64,000 nucleotides of DNA from Nannocystis sp. RBIL2. Lineage in GTDB: Bacteria; Myxococcota_A; Polyangia; Nannocystales; Nannocystaceae. Position 1 is the stretch's first letter. Every line of letters begins with the position of its first letter. The translations under genes were made by a program, and so were the position numbers. The notes under the pieces were generated by a model. That model saw nothing but the letters and a program-made list of their open reading frames with translations. It was not told the origin of the DNA and did not search any database. This document shows, piece after piece, positions 8,076-15,679 of the stretch. The DNA is taken from positions 2,566,151-2,630,150 of the forward strand of contig NZ_JAPNJW010000002.1 of NCBI RefSeq assembly GCF_026626745.1, given 5' to 3'.

Positions 8076-8183
8076 TGCACGCCCGCGCAGCCCTCGGGGC
8101 CACCGCCGCACACTGGGGCGAAGAGACCCCGCGCGACCGACGATCCAGGGGCTCGCACCCGACGCCTGATCGCCGGCGCGGCT

Positions 8184-8204
8184 CTTTAATAAAATTTATA
8201 AAAT
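8184..8204 (+). promoter_or_regulatory. AT-rich box immediately upstream of a lipoprotein start
   Basis: A 21-base run (about 8184-8204, ctttaataaaatttataaaa) is almost pure A/T in a genome of roughly 70% GC and ends 6-7 bases before the ATG at 8211. It may hold a -10-like element (TTTAATAAAATTTATAAAAT contains TATAAA). If so, the transcript would be nearly leaderless. A UP-like or structural role is an alternative. Confidence 0.35.
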
Positions 8205-8210
8205 GCCGCG

Positions 8211-9698
8211 ATGGATCGCCGACTCGTCGTGACCTGCGCCCTCGCCTGCTCGTTCGCCCTCGCCTGCGGGGGCGGCTCCGGAGGCACCGAAGCCGCGACC
8301 ACCTCGTCCGCCGCGTCGACCACCGAGCCGAACGCCACGACTACCACGGGTACGACCTCCAGCGGCGACCTCACCACCACCACCGGGAACCCCGGCACCA
8401 CCGAGCCCGCACCGACCACCGACGGCACCACCGGGCCCGAGCCCACCAGCACCACCGGCGCCCCGGACAACCTGCAGATGTCCGTCACCCAGTACGGCAT
8501 CACCTGGACCTTCGACGCGCCGCGTCCAGTCGGCCAGTTCGCCACCGGCGATTGGTGGGTCGTCGGCCCGGTCACCATCGTCTCCGTCGATCCCGCGCCC
8601 GCCGAGGGCCGCAACGGCTCGATGCTCGACCCGGTCGGCTCGCAGGACTACGACAGCCGCGCCGGCAACCACGCCGACGGCCTGCGCGTCAGCTTCCCGC
8701 TCGCGGTCGAGGGCACGCACTCGCTCGTCTCGTCCATCAGCCACCCCGAGGAGCCCGAGTGCCAGCAGGGCAACAGCGACGGCTGGATGACCTACGACGG
8801 CGACTGTCAGCGCGGACCTGTCGCCACCCAGGCGATCCTCACGGTCGTCGCCGCCGCCCCGCCGGCCGACGCGTTCCGCCCGCCCTACTCCGGCGCCGAC
8901 AAGCCGCTCCATCGCGCGGGCGACGTGTGCTGGAGCGCGCTGCCGAAGCTGACCCCGCCGGCCGACACGCCCGACCCGACCGCGCTGCTGCGCCACGTGG
9001 AGCGGCCGTGGGTGGATCACCTGCGAACCTGGGAGATCCAGCACGGCTGCGCGACGCTCAACATGTACTGCTACGGCCGCGAGGTCGGCGACATCGTCGC
9101 CACTCTGGCGGCCTACGTGCTGCTCGACACGCCCGATCAGCAGGAGCTGGCGCGGCGGCTGGTGCAGCTCGGGATCGACAACTACGGCGTGCTGCAGGCC
9201 GGCGGCAACTGGGACGCCAACGGCGGGCACAGCAACGGCCGCAAGTTCCCGATCGTGTTCGCCGGCACGCTGCTCGGCGACGCCGCGATGGCGAGCCCCG
9301 GCACCGACATCGGCAACGAGGACGAGATGACCTACTACGGCGAGGGCGACAAGGCGCTGTGGGGCCGCGCCTGCGACGACGACTGCTACCTGCCGAACGG
9401 TTGCCAGTACGGCGGCGACTGCGACGCCGGCGCGAAGGATTGCCGCGACCCTGCCGGCCTCGTCGACGGCTGCACCGACTACCGCAATTGTTGTACGTCG
9501 CACACCTGGGTCGGCGAGGCGCTGGCGATCCACGCCATGGACGCGAAGACCGCCTGGGCGCACGACGCTTTCTTCGATTACGTCGACCGCTGGGTCGCCG
9601 GCGACGTCGAGGACGGCGGTGGCGCCAGCAACGACTTCGTGGCGACGATGTGGTCGACCTACCGCGACGCCCCGCCCACCGTCACGGCGTGCCCGTGA
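8211..9698 (+). CDS. Large secreted lipoprotein with Thr-rich linker, unknown catalytic role
   Basis: The 495-residue protein begins with a lipoprotein signal (LACSFALACGGG), followed by a Thr/Ser/Pro linker to about residue 85. The rest is a ~400-residue domain with many Trp, His and paired Cys, including a repeated-helix-like section (GDIVATLAAYVLLDTPDQQE then LARRLVQLGIDNYGVLQAGG), GNWDANGGHSNGRKFPIVFA and a Cys cluster (ACDDDCYLPNGCQYGGDCDA). The helix pairs and the 'GGHSNGRKFP' segment recall alpha/alpha-toroid polysaccharide-active enzymes. I cannot assign a family or see a certain catalytic pair. The start at 8211 is supported by the perfect signal peptide. It is followed by a 76-bp tandem repeat. 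Confidence 0.75.
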   Translation: MDRRLVVTCALACSFALACGGGSGGTEAATTSSAASTTEPNATTTTGTTSSGDLTTTTGNPGTTEPAPTTDGTTGPEPTSTTGAPDNLQMSVTQYGITWTFDAPRPVGQFATGDWWVVGPVTIVSVDPAPAEGRNGSMLDPVGSQDYDSRAGNHADGLRVSFPLAVEGTHSLVSSISHPEEPECQQGNSDGWMTYDGDCQRGPVATQAILTVVAAAPPADAFRPPYSGADKPLHRAGDVCWSALPKLTPPADTPDPTALLRHVERPWVDHLRTWEIQHGCATLNMYCYGREVGDIVATLAAYVLLDTPDQQELARRLVQLGIDNYGVLQAGGNWDANGGHSNGRKFPIVFAGTLLGDAAMASPGTDIGNEDEMTYYGEGDKALWGRACDDDCYLPNGCQYGGDCDAGAKDCRDPAGLVDGCTDYRNCCTSHTWVGEALAIHAMDAKTAWAHDAFFDYVDRWVAGDVEDGGGASNDFVATMWSTYRDAPPTVTACP

Positions 9699-9868
9699 GG
9701 CTCGGCGACGCGTGCTTCGCTACGATGGGGTCGATCTGCTGCGACGCCGCACCCGCGGTCGCTGCGGGGCCGTGAACCTCGGAGACGCATCCTTCACGAC
9801 GAGGGGGTCGGCCTTCCGCGACGCGGTCCGCGGTCACGGCGTGCCTTTCAAACTCGGCGGCGCTTGAT
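9681..9868. repeat. Imperfect ~76-bp tandem repeat, 2.3 copies
   Basis: Units begin near 9681, 9758 and 9833. The block gtcacggcgtgcc is exact at 9681-9693 and 9833-9845. The segments starting at 9695 (gtgaggctcggcgacgcg) and 9772 (gtgaacctcggagacgca) align over about 53 bases with roughly three quarters identity. The first unit overlaps the last codons of the lipoprotein gene; the array sits in the convergent gap before the LysR gene. Confidence 0.6.
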
Positions 9869-9947
9869 TGCGCCTCGCTCTGGCCCGCCCCGTTCGCGTT
9901 CATCCGCACCTCGGCCCTCGGGCTGCCTCGCTCACGCTTCGCCGCTG

Positions 9948-10883
9948 TCACGCCCGCTCGCCGCGGCGCAGCGACGGCGCCGCGGCCTTGAGCGCCGCCA
10001 GCAGGCAGCGGGCGGCCTCCTCGGCCTCGCGGCGCCAGGCCATGCGCCACGGTCGACGCAGCGGGCCCGACGACAGCCGCTTGACCACCAGATCGCCGCG
10101 GCCGAGGTGCGGCCCCGCCATCCACTCCGACAGGACCGCCACGCCCATCCCGGCGCGGGCGACGTCGAGGATCGCCTCGGTGAGCGGCAACCGCTGCGCG
10201 CGGCCCGGCAGGCGGCCGCGGCCGAACACCCGCCGCAAAAACCACCGCGTCTCCGCCTCCGGCGTCTCGCCGGTGATGAGCCGCGCCGCTCGCAGATCGT
10301 CGCGCGACAGCGTCGGCTTGCGCGCCAGCGCGTGCGTCGGCGCGACCACGAACACGATCTCGTCGGAGAACAGCGGCTGCGTGGCGATCTCCCCCGGCGG
10401 CACCTCCCCCGTGGTCAGCAGCGCGACGTCGATGGTCCCGGCGATCAGCGCCTCGACCGGCGTGCGCGTGTGCTCGACCGCCAGCGCGAACTCGAGGCCG
10501 GGCGAGTGCGCGGCCAGCTCGGCGATCGCCGTCGGCAACCAGTGATAGGCCGTGTAGCACTCGCACACCAGGCGCACGCGCGTCGGCCGGACCGCAGGCG
10601 CTCGCACGCTCCGCTCGAGCGCCACCAGCTCGGCGAGCAGCCGCGTCGCCCCGGCCACCACCTGCTCGCCCGCCGCCGTCGCCTGCAGCCCCCGCGGCGA
10701 GCGCTCGAACAGCCGCGTCCCCAGCCGGTCCTCGGCGGCCAGCAGCGCCCGACTGACCGCCGGCTGCGACAGGTGCAGCGTCGAGGCCGCCGCCGCGGTC
10801 GTGCCCGCCGCGGCCACTGCGAGGACCACCTGGAGGTCGCGGAGCTCGAGGCGCGGGCGCGGGATGGTGGCAATGCGTGTCAC
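9948..10883 (-). CDS. LysR-family transcriptional regulator
   Basis: The 311-residue product starts at a GTG (10883). It has the N-terminal winged helix-turn-helix of LysR regulators (LRDLQVVLAVAAAGTTAAAA then STLHLSQPAVSRALLAAEDR and RLGTRLFERSPRGLQATAAG), followed by a two-lobe periplasmic-binding-like effector domain (VRLVCECYTAYHWLPTAIAE; GTIDVALLTTG; RAGMGVAVLSEWMAG), closest in feel to MetR-type members. It is divergent from a glutathione S-transferase gene, the classic LysR arrangement in which the regulator controls its neighbour. Two identical-arm inverted repeats with T-N11-A spacing lie between them, one overlapping its own start. This predicts autorepression plus effector-dependent activation of the transferase. 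The effector is unknown. Confidence 0.88.
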   Translation of the reverse strand: MTRIATIPRPRLELRDLQVVLAVAAAGTTAAAASTLHLSQPAVSRALLAAEDRLGTRLFERSPRGLQATAAGEQVVAGATRLLAELVALERSVRAPAVRPTRVRLVCECYTAYHWLPTAIAELAAHSPGLEFALAVEHTRTPVEALIAGTIDVALLTTGEVPPGEIATQPLFSDEIVFVVAPTHALARKPTLSRDDLRAARLITGETPEAETRWFLRRVFGRGRLPGRAQRLPLTEAILDVARAGMGVAVLSEWMAGPHLGRGDLVVKRLSSGPLRRPWRMAWRREAEEAARCLLAALKAAAPSLRRGERA

Positions 10884-10918
10884 GCATCGACTCTATACCA
10901 AGGATGCGTTGGACGCAT
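10873..10918. promoter_or_regulatory. Twin LysR-type operators ATGCGT-N3-ACGCAT
   Basis: Two copies of the same 15-base inverted repeat, ATGCGTGTCACGCAT (10873-10887) and ATGCGTTGGACGCAT (10904-10918), lie 31 bases apart, about three helical turns. Each fits the T-N11-A LysR box. They sit between divergent lysR and GST genes; one spans the lysR start codon. Confidence 0.7.
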
Positions 10919-10945
10919 ATGGCGACGCGCGCCATCCTCTCCGCC

Positions 10946-11623
10946 ATGCAGCTCTACGGTTCACCCCTCTCCTGCTCCGTGGCCACGCGCATCGCGCTCC
11001 TCGAGGCCGGCGCGTCGTTCGAGTACGTCGAGGTCGACGCCCCGACCAAGCGCACGCGCGACGGCGCCGATTACCGCGAGATCCACCCGCTCGGGCTCGT
11101 CCCCGCGCTGCGCACCGACGACGGTCGGCTGATCACCGAGAACGCCGCGGTGTTGCAGTACGTCGCCGACGCGCTGCCGGCCGCCGGCCTCGCCCCGCCC
11201 GCCGGCGACCCCGAGCGGGTCCGCCTGCAGCAGTGGCTGAGCTTCATCGGCGCCGAGCTGCACAAGGGCGTGTACGCGCCCTTGCTCGGCAGCGAGGCGC
11301 CCGACGCCGTTCGCAGCTGGGTGCTCGAGAGGAGCCTGTCGCGCTTCGACTACCTCGCGCGCCACCTCGACGGCCGCGAGTTCTTGCTCGACCGCTTCAG
11401 CGTCGCCGACGCCTACCTCGCCACGGTGCTGACATGGTCGGTCGCGACCCCGATCGACCTCAAGAAGTGGCCCTCGCTGGTCGCCTACCTGCAGCGGCTG
11501 CAGGCGCGGCCGAGCGTCGCCGCCGCCCTGCACGCCGAGCGCAAGCTGTACGGCGAGCTGCTCGCGCGCCACGGCCGACCCGTGCCCGCGTTCATGCGTC
11601 CGCGCGAAGCGACCGCGTCCTGA
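10946..11623 (+). CDS. Glutathione S-transferase
   Basis: I start at ATG 10946 (MQLYGSPLSCSVATRIALLE), where the thioredoxin-fold domain of bacterial GSTs begins. The 225-residue product has the cis-Pro region (GLVPALRTDDGRLITENAAV, with the glutathione-gamma-Glu-binding Glu-Asn/Ser equivalent 'TENAAV') and an all-helical C-terminal domain (FSVADAYLATVLTWS) with the N-capping box. Ser8/Cys11 near the N-terminus are candidate catalytic residues, as in beta-class enzymes. It conjugates or reduces electrophiles with glutathione. Divergent regulation by the adjacent LysR protein is likely from the twin operators 28 bases upstream. The substrate is unknown. Confidence 0.85.
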   Translation: MQLYGSPLSCSVATRIALLEAGASFEYVEVDAPTKRTRDGADYREIHPLGLVPALRTDDGRLITENAAVLQYVADALPAAGLAPPAGDPERVRLQQWLSFIGAELHKGVYAPLLGSEAPDAVRSWVLERSLSRFDYLARHLDGREFLLDRFSVADAYLATVLTWSVATPIDLKKWPSLVAYLQRLQARPSVAAALHAERKLYGELLARHGRPVPAFMRPREATAS

Positions 11624-11693
11624 CCGCGGAGCGACAGATCTACGAGCCCGTGTCACGCTGTCGTGACCGTCACGAGGCCACGCGCGCGGCGAG

Positions 11694-11711
11694 GATGTCC
11701 CGGGGGACAGC
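11694..11711. repeat. 14-bp-period hairpin unit in a convergent gap
   Basis: GATG-tcccggggga-CAGC, containing the perfect palindrome TGTCCCGGGGGACA, abuts the stop codon of the P460 gene (minus strand) and faces the end of the GST gene. Confidence 0.75.
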
Positions 11712-12158
11712 TCAGCGCGGCAGGTCGAACGCGAGGATGCCGTCGCTGCCGTCGTCGTGGCAGCGGGTGCAGGCGTGCGGGTCGCCGGAGTAGACGACCT
11801 CGCCGCTGGTCTCGTACTCGGCGAAGAACCACGCGTCCCCGCGCTTCTGCATGGCCACGACGATGTGCGGCTCGCCGGCCATGAAGCCGTCCTTGACCAC
11901 GATCGCGCCGTCCGGCCAGGCGGCGAGCGGCCCGCCGGCGAGCGCCTCGACCACCACCTCGTTGATGAAGATCTCCACCTCGGCCCCGTGGACGGTCGCG
12001 CTCGGCGTGCGCCCCTCGTAGCCGGGCGCCCGCGCCCACTCCTGGTATTCGGCCGCCTGCAGCTCGTCCCACAGCGCCTCGGCGCTCTCGGGGTTCTGGT
12101 TGCTGCAAGCGGCGAGGACGGCGACGGACCCCGCGAGAGCGGCGCGACGGACGGGCAT
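11712..12158 (-). CDS. Cytochrome P460-like c-type haem lipoprotein
   Basis: I start at ATG 12158, giving 148 residues with a lipoprotein signal (MPVRRAALAGSVAVLAAC). After a short acidic linker the chain follows the cytochrome P460 pattern: WARAPGYEGRTPSATVHGAE-VEIFINE, then WPDGAIVVKDGF, then a haem-attachment motif CTRCH near the C-terminus (PHACTRCHDDGSDG). P460 proteins bind a lysine-crosslinked c-type haem and oxidise hydroxylamine or detoxify NO. The Lys of VVKDGF is the candidate crosslink region. As a lipoprotein it should act on the periplasmic face or at the surface. No nitrification genes are nearby, so a stress or NO role is more plausible than energy metabolism. Confidence 0.75.
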   Translation of the reverse strand: MPVRRAALAGSVAVLAACSNQNPESAEALWDELQAAEYQEWARAPGYEGRTPSATVHGAEVEIFINEVVVEALAGGPLAAWPDGAIVVKDGFMAGEPHIVVAMQKRGDAWFFAEYETSGEVVYSGDPHACTRCHDDGSDGILAFDLPR

Positions 12159-12317
12159 GGCGGGACTACGCCGCCCACCGGGCGAAGTTACGCCGCGCCC
12201 GACCGCCGCCTCGGAGATCGCCTGTCTCATGGGCCAGGAAGAATCGAGGCACGCCTGCGAGCGCACCAGAGCGGACGCCGCCCCGCTCGCGGCGGCCCGG
12301 CGGCCGTCGATCCATCA

Positions 12318-12335
12318 CATGTCTCAAGAGACATC
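12318..12335. repeat. 14-bp-period hairpin unit between divergent genes
   Basis: CATG-tctcaagaga-CATC, with the perfect inverted repeat ATGTCTC-AA-GAGACAT at 12319-12334. It lies in the ~340-base divergent region between the P460 gene and the esterase gene, where nothing else was recognised. Confidence 0.75.
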
Positions 12336-12495
12336 TCGCGACGCGCGCCGCGATCGCTCGCGCCCTCGCGAGCGGCCTCGACCCTGCGCTGTCCGTCGTG
12401 GGCCGCGGTCGAGACCGTCGAGGCGACAGCTTCGCAACGGCAGACCCCGGCGATCCCGCATGCGACGGCCGCGCTGGTTCGCCTAGATTGGCGCG

Positions 12496-13932
12496 ATGAT
12501 TCGCCGCGCTTCCCTTTTGTCGACCACCTGCTTCGCGCTGTTCGCCTGCCAGGACCCCGGTGGCGGCGTCACCGAGACCGAGACGGCGAGCGACACCTCG
12601 ACCACGACGAGCACCGGCGGCCCGACCACCGACGCCCAGACGACCGACCCTCCGACCACCGACACCTCGACGACCGGGACGACCGACGCCACCACGACCT
12701 CGACCTCGACTTCGACCTCGACCACCGTCGACACCACCACCACCGACGCGACCACCACCGAGGGCGTCGACACCACCACCACCACCACGACCTCGACCAC
12801 CACCGAGACCACCACCACCGAGGGCGTCGACACCACCACCACCTCGACGACCTCGACCTCGACCACCTCGACCTCGACCGGCGACACCGACACCGAGACC
12901 ACCGGCGAGCCCTCCCCGTGGGACGGCGAGCCGCTGCCGGACGCGCCGCCGGGCGAGTGGCAGTGGGTGCCGTTCCCCGAGTCGCTGTGCCGGGACGGCA
13001 GCACCACCGGCATCGCAGTGCGCTACGGCACCGCGCCCGGCCTGATGATCTACTTCCAGAGCGGCGGCGCCTGCTTCAACGCCGCCACCTGCAACCAGAA
13101 CATCAAGACCTTCGGCGTCGGGAGCTACAACAACTTCGTCCAGAACGTCGGCAGCAAGGGCATCTTCGACCCCGACGAGCCCGCCAACCCGGTCCTCGAC
13201 TGGAGCGCCGTGTTCGTCCCGTACTGCTCCGGCGACGTCCACGCCGGCGCCCGCAACGACGTGGTGATCCCGGGCCTCGCCGACCCGCAGCAATTCGTCG
13301 GCTACCACAACGTCACCGCCTACCTCGAGCGCATCGTCCCCACCTTCGTCGACAGCGTCGATCACGTGCTCGTCACCGGCGAGAGCGCCGGCGGCTTCGG
13401 CTCGGCCTTCAACTACGACCGGATCGCCGAGGCCTTCCCCGACCGCGCAGTCACCCTCATCGACGACTCCGGCCCCGTCATGTCCGACGAGTTCATGGCC
13501 CCCTGCCTGCAACAGCAGTGGCGCGACCTGTGGAACTTCGAGGACACCCTGCCGGCCGATTGCGGTGAATGCTTCAACCCCGACGGCGGCGGCATCTCCA
13601 ATGTAATTAAATACCTCGGGGAGAAGTACGCCGACCAGCGCCTCGGCCTCATCTCCGCGCTGCAGGACCAGACTATCCGCTACTTCTTCGGCTTCGGCCT
13701 CAACGAGTGCGCCGGCGGCCAGATGAGCGGCGCCACGTTCACCGAAGGCCTCGCCGACCTGCGCGACGACTGGATGAGCGAGCCCGCCGGCACCTGGGGC
13801 ACCTTCTACCCGTCGGGCGCGCAGCACACCTGGCTGACGCAGAATTTCTACACTGCCGAGATCGACGGCACCCTGATGCGCGACTGGGTCGCCGATCTCC
13901 TCGCCGGCACCGCGACCCACGTCGCGCCGTGA
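12496..13932 (+). CDS. Pectinacetylesterase/Notum-family lipoprotein (serine carbohydrate esterase)
   Basis: The 478-residue product has a lipobox (TTCFALFAC), a ~115-residue Thr/Ser/Asp linker (residues ~25-138) and a ~340-residue PAE-family domain. Diagnostic segments are the oxyanion region LMIYFQSGGACFNAATC, PYCSGDVHAG, the nucleophile elbow GESAGGFGS with Ser297, and a C-terminal AQHTWL that supplies the catalytic His. Family members deacylate pectin or, in animals, Wnt proteins. In a predatory or saprophytic bacterium, removal of acetyl groups from polysaccharide or of acyl groups from prey molecules is plausible. The linker is encoded by ACC/GAC-rich DNA with an internal 60-bp duplication. 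The gene stands alone and ends in a strong hairpin. Confidence 0.82.
   Translation: MIRRASLLSTTCFALFACQDPGGGVTETETASDTSTTTSTGGPTTDAQTTDPPTTDTSTTGTTDATTTSTSTSTSTTVDTTTTDATTTEGVDTTTTTTTSTTTETTTTEGVDTTTTSTTSTSTTSTSTGDTDTETTGEPSPWDGEPLPDAPPGEWQWVPFPESLCRDGSTTGIAVRYGTAPGLMIYFQSGGACFNAATCNQNIKTFGVGSYNNFVQNVGSKGIFDPDEPANPVLDWSAVFVPYCSGDVHAGARNDVVIPGLADPQQFVGYHNVTAYLERIVPTFVDSVDHVLVTGESAGGFGSAFNYDRIAEAFPDRAVTLIDDSGPVMSDEFMAPCLQQQWRDLWNFEDTLPADCGECFNPDGGGISNVIKYLGEKYADQRLGLISALQDQTIRYFFGFGLNECAGGQMSGATFTEGLADLRDDWMSEPAGTWGTFYPSGAQHTWLTQNFYTAEIDGTLMRDWVADLLAGTATHVAP
12751..12840 (+). repeat. 60-bp-spaced exact direct repeat in the Thr-linker coding sequence
   Basis: The 30 bases at 12751-12780 (beginning accaccaccgagggcgtcga) are repeated exactly at 12811-12840. 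This preserves frame (20 codons) and lengthens the Thr-rich linker by slippage-type duplication. Confidence 0.75.
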
Positions 13933-13973
13933 GCCGTTCAGGCCCGGACCGAGCGATCGCTCACCGCCTGTGA

Positions 13974-14001
13974 GACGGGCGGGGCTCGTTCCCCGCCCGT
14001 C
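13974..14001. terminator. Perfect 11-bp GC hairpin between convergent genes
   Basis: GACGGGCGGGG (13974-13984) and CCCCGCCCGTC (13991-14001) pair around a 6-base loop in the 107-base gap between the esterase gene (plus) and the ferritin-like gene (minus). There is no T-run on either side, so it would act as a Rho-independent-like or pausing hairpin serving both strands. Confidence 0.6.
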
Positions 14002-14039
14002 AGCAAGCGCTCGTGCCATTCCCACGAGCGGCGATCGCA

Positions 14040-15473
14040 TCAGGCCGCCCAGAGCGACGCCTTGCAGCGCTCGAACATCGCGGTAGCGATCGCGGGGCTC
14101 GGCACGCCGCACAGGCGCGAGACCTCCGAGTCGGGCTCGGTGGTCGCCAGGGCGACCGTCAGGCGCGCCAGCTCGGCGGCCTCGGCCGCGTGCACGCGCG
14201 CGCGGGCGGCCTCGTCGAGCTGATCGTTCAGCCAGGTCGCGACGTCCCACGCCAGCGCCGCGTGGTCCAGCTCGTCCTCGGCGATGGCGGCGAACAGCCG
14301 GCGCAGCGGCTCGTCCGCGGCCACCGACGCCTGGTAGCGGGCCACCAGCGCGCCGAAGGTCTCGCGCACGCAGCCCTCGACCGCGTTCTCGAGCGCCAGC
14401 GCCTCGAGCGAGCGCACCTCCGCCGGCACCTCGAGCGCCGGCGACGCGCAGTCGGTCGCCGCCAGCCGCTCACGCAGACCGGCGAAGCCGGCCGCGTGGC
14501 GGACCTCGTCGCGCGCCGCAGCCTCGGCGCGCTCGACCAGCGCCGCCGGGGCCCCGTGGTGCGCGAGCTCGCGGGCCAGACGCTCGAACGCCGGCACGCT
14601 GGCCGCCTCGAGGTGATGCATCTCGTCGAGGTAGGCCACGAGCGCGCTGCCTTCGGTCCGCGGCGCCGGGCGGAAGCCCTCGGGACGGCGCCCTGCGACC
14701 GCGCAGCCCTCGTCAGGCTTGGTCAGATCGACCTCGGTCTGCGACGTCACCGTCTCGCCCTTCACCGTCACCACATGGCCGTGGAACTGGTTGAGGCACT
14801 CGTTGAAGTTCTTCTTGGCCAGCAGCTCGTAGCCGCCCTCGACCTCGCGCGCCTTGCTCGCGTCGCACAGCGGGACGTAGCCGTCGAGCGTGGTCAGGAA
14901 CATCGCCTCGACGGGCGCGTCGACCGTGCCGAAGAACGCCACGGCCTCGGCGCGGGTGGTGATCGTCGCCACCTCGGCGCCGGACTGGACCACCAGGTAC
15001 GTCGACGTCGGCATGCGCCCGGCCCCCGGCGGGAACAACGAGTTGGGCGAGGTCGCCTTGGCGAGCGCCTTGGTGCACGCCTTGGCGGTCTTCGGATCTT
15101 TGCAGCTCTCGCCGAAGCTGGCCACCGCCTGCGAGTTCAGCACCTTCCATTGCTCGCCCTTGTCCGGCTGCAGCTGCGACATCCGCAGCTCGACGTAATC
15201 GTAGGACTTGGCCAGCTTCGCCTCGCCGAAGCGGGCGATCAGCGCGGCCGGATCGCAGGTGTCGCCCGCGAAGTCGGCCGCAGCCGGCCCGGGCGGCGTC
15301 TCCGGCGCGGGCGGCTCGGCGGGCTCGGCGGGCGGCTCGGCGGGCGCGCTGCTGTCGGTCGGCGCCGGCTCGGGCTGGACCGTCGACTTCTTCTCGCAGC
15401 CGGTGGCGGAGACGGTCGACACCAGGGCGGCGGCGATCGACGCGGTGAACACGGTATGGAGGCGGTCTCGCAT
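14040..15473 (-). CDS. Lipoprotein with C-terminal ferritin-like di-metal domain
   Basis: The 477-residue protein has a lipoprotein signal (AALVSTVSATGCEKK) and a Pro/Ala/Glu linker (residues ~27-68). A ~200-residue middle domain of unknown type follows (CDPAALIARFGEAKLAKSYD onward). A C-terminal four-helix ferritin-like domain carries paired metal-ligand motifs: DEMHHLEAASV (helix 1), ERAEAAARDEVRHAAGF (ExxRH, helix 2), LENAVEGCVRETFGAL (ExxxxxxxE, helix 3) and AEDELDHAALAWD (ExxxDH, helix 4). This gives the six-ligand Glu/His set of ferritin-like di-iron proteins. Such secreted ferritin-like proteins recur in myxobacteria without assigned function. Oxidation or iron handling at the cell surface is an inference. 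Confidence 0.75.
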   Translation of the reverse strand: MRDRLHTVFTASIAAALVSTVSATGCEKKSTVQPEPAPTDSSAPAEPPAEPAEPPAPETPPGPAAADFAGDTCDPAALIARFGEAKLAKSYDYVELRMSQLQPDKGEQWKVLNSQAVASFGESCKDPKTAKACTKALAKATSPNSLFPPGAGRMPTSTYLVVQSGAEVATITTRAEAVAFFGTVDAPVEAMFLTTLDGYVPLCDASKAREVEGGYELLAKKNFNECLNQFHGHVVTVKGETVTSQTEVDLTKPDEGCAVAGRRPEGFRPAPRTEGSALVAYLDEMHHLEAASVPAFERLARELAHHGAPAALVERAEAAARDEVRHAAGFAGLRERLAATDCASPALEVPAEVRSLEALALENAVEGCVRETFGALVARYQASVAADEPLRRLFAAIAEDELDHAALAWDVATWLNDQLDEAARARVHAAEAAELARLTVALATTEPDSEVSRLCGVPSPAIATAMFERCKASLWAA

Positions 15474-15601
15474 GTGGCGGCAGGATAGCCGGCTCGGCGG
15501 GCCGCGGGGGGCCGATCTGCCCCGAAGGCGAGCAGCCCGCGCGAACGCGATCGACCGGGGCGTCGCTCGCCGCGTCGCCGCTGCTCGCGCTCGTCACGGG
15601 A

Positions 15602-15619
15602 CATGTCCGAAGGGACAGG
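15602..15619. repeat. 14-bp-period hairpin unit, intergenic
   Basis: CATG-tccgaaggga-CAGG in the 206-base spacer between the Rieske oxygenase gene end and the ferritin-like lipoprotein start, both minus strand. Confidence 0.75.
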
Positions 15620-15679
15620 GTGAGGCGTCCCCTCCACGCCGCGGGGACTCGCGGCCCCGGCGATCGCCACCGGCCTGAG

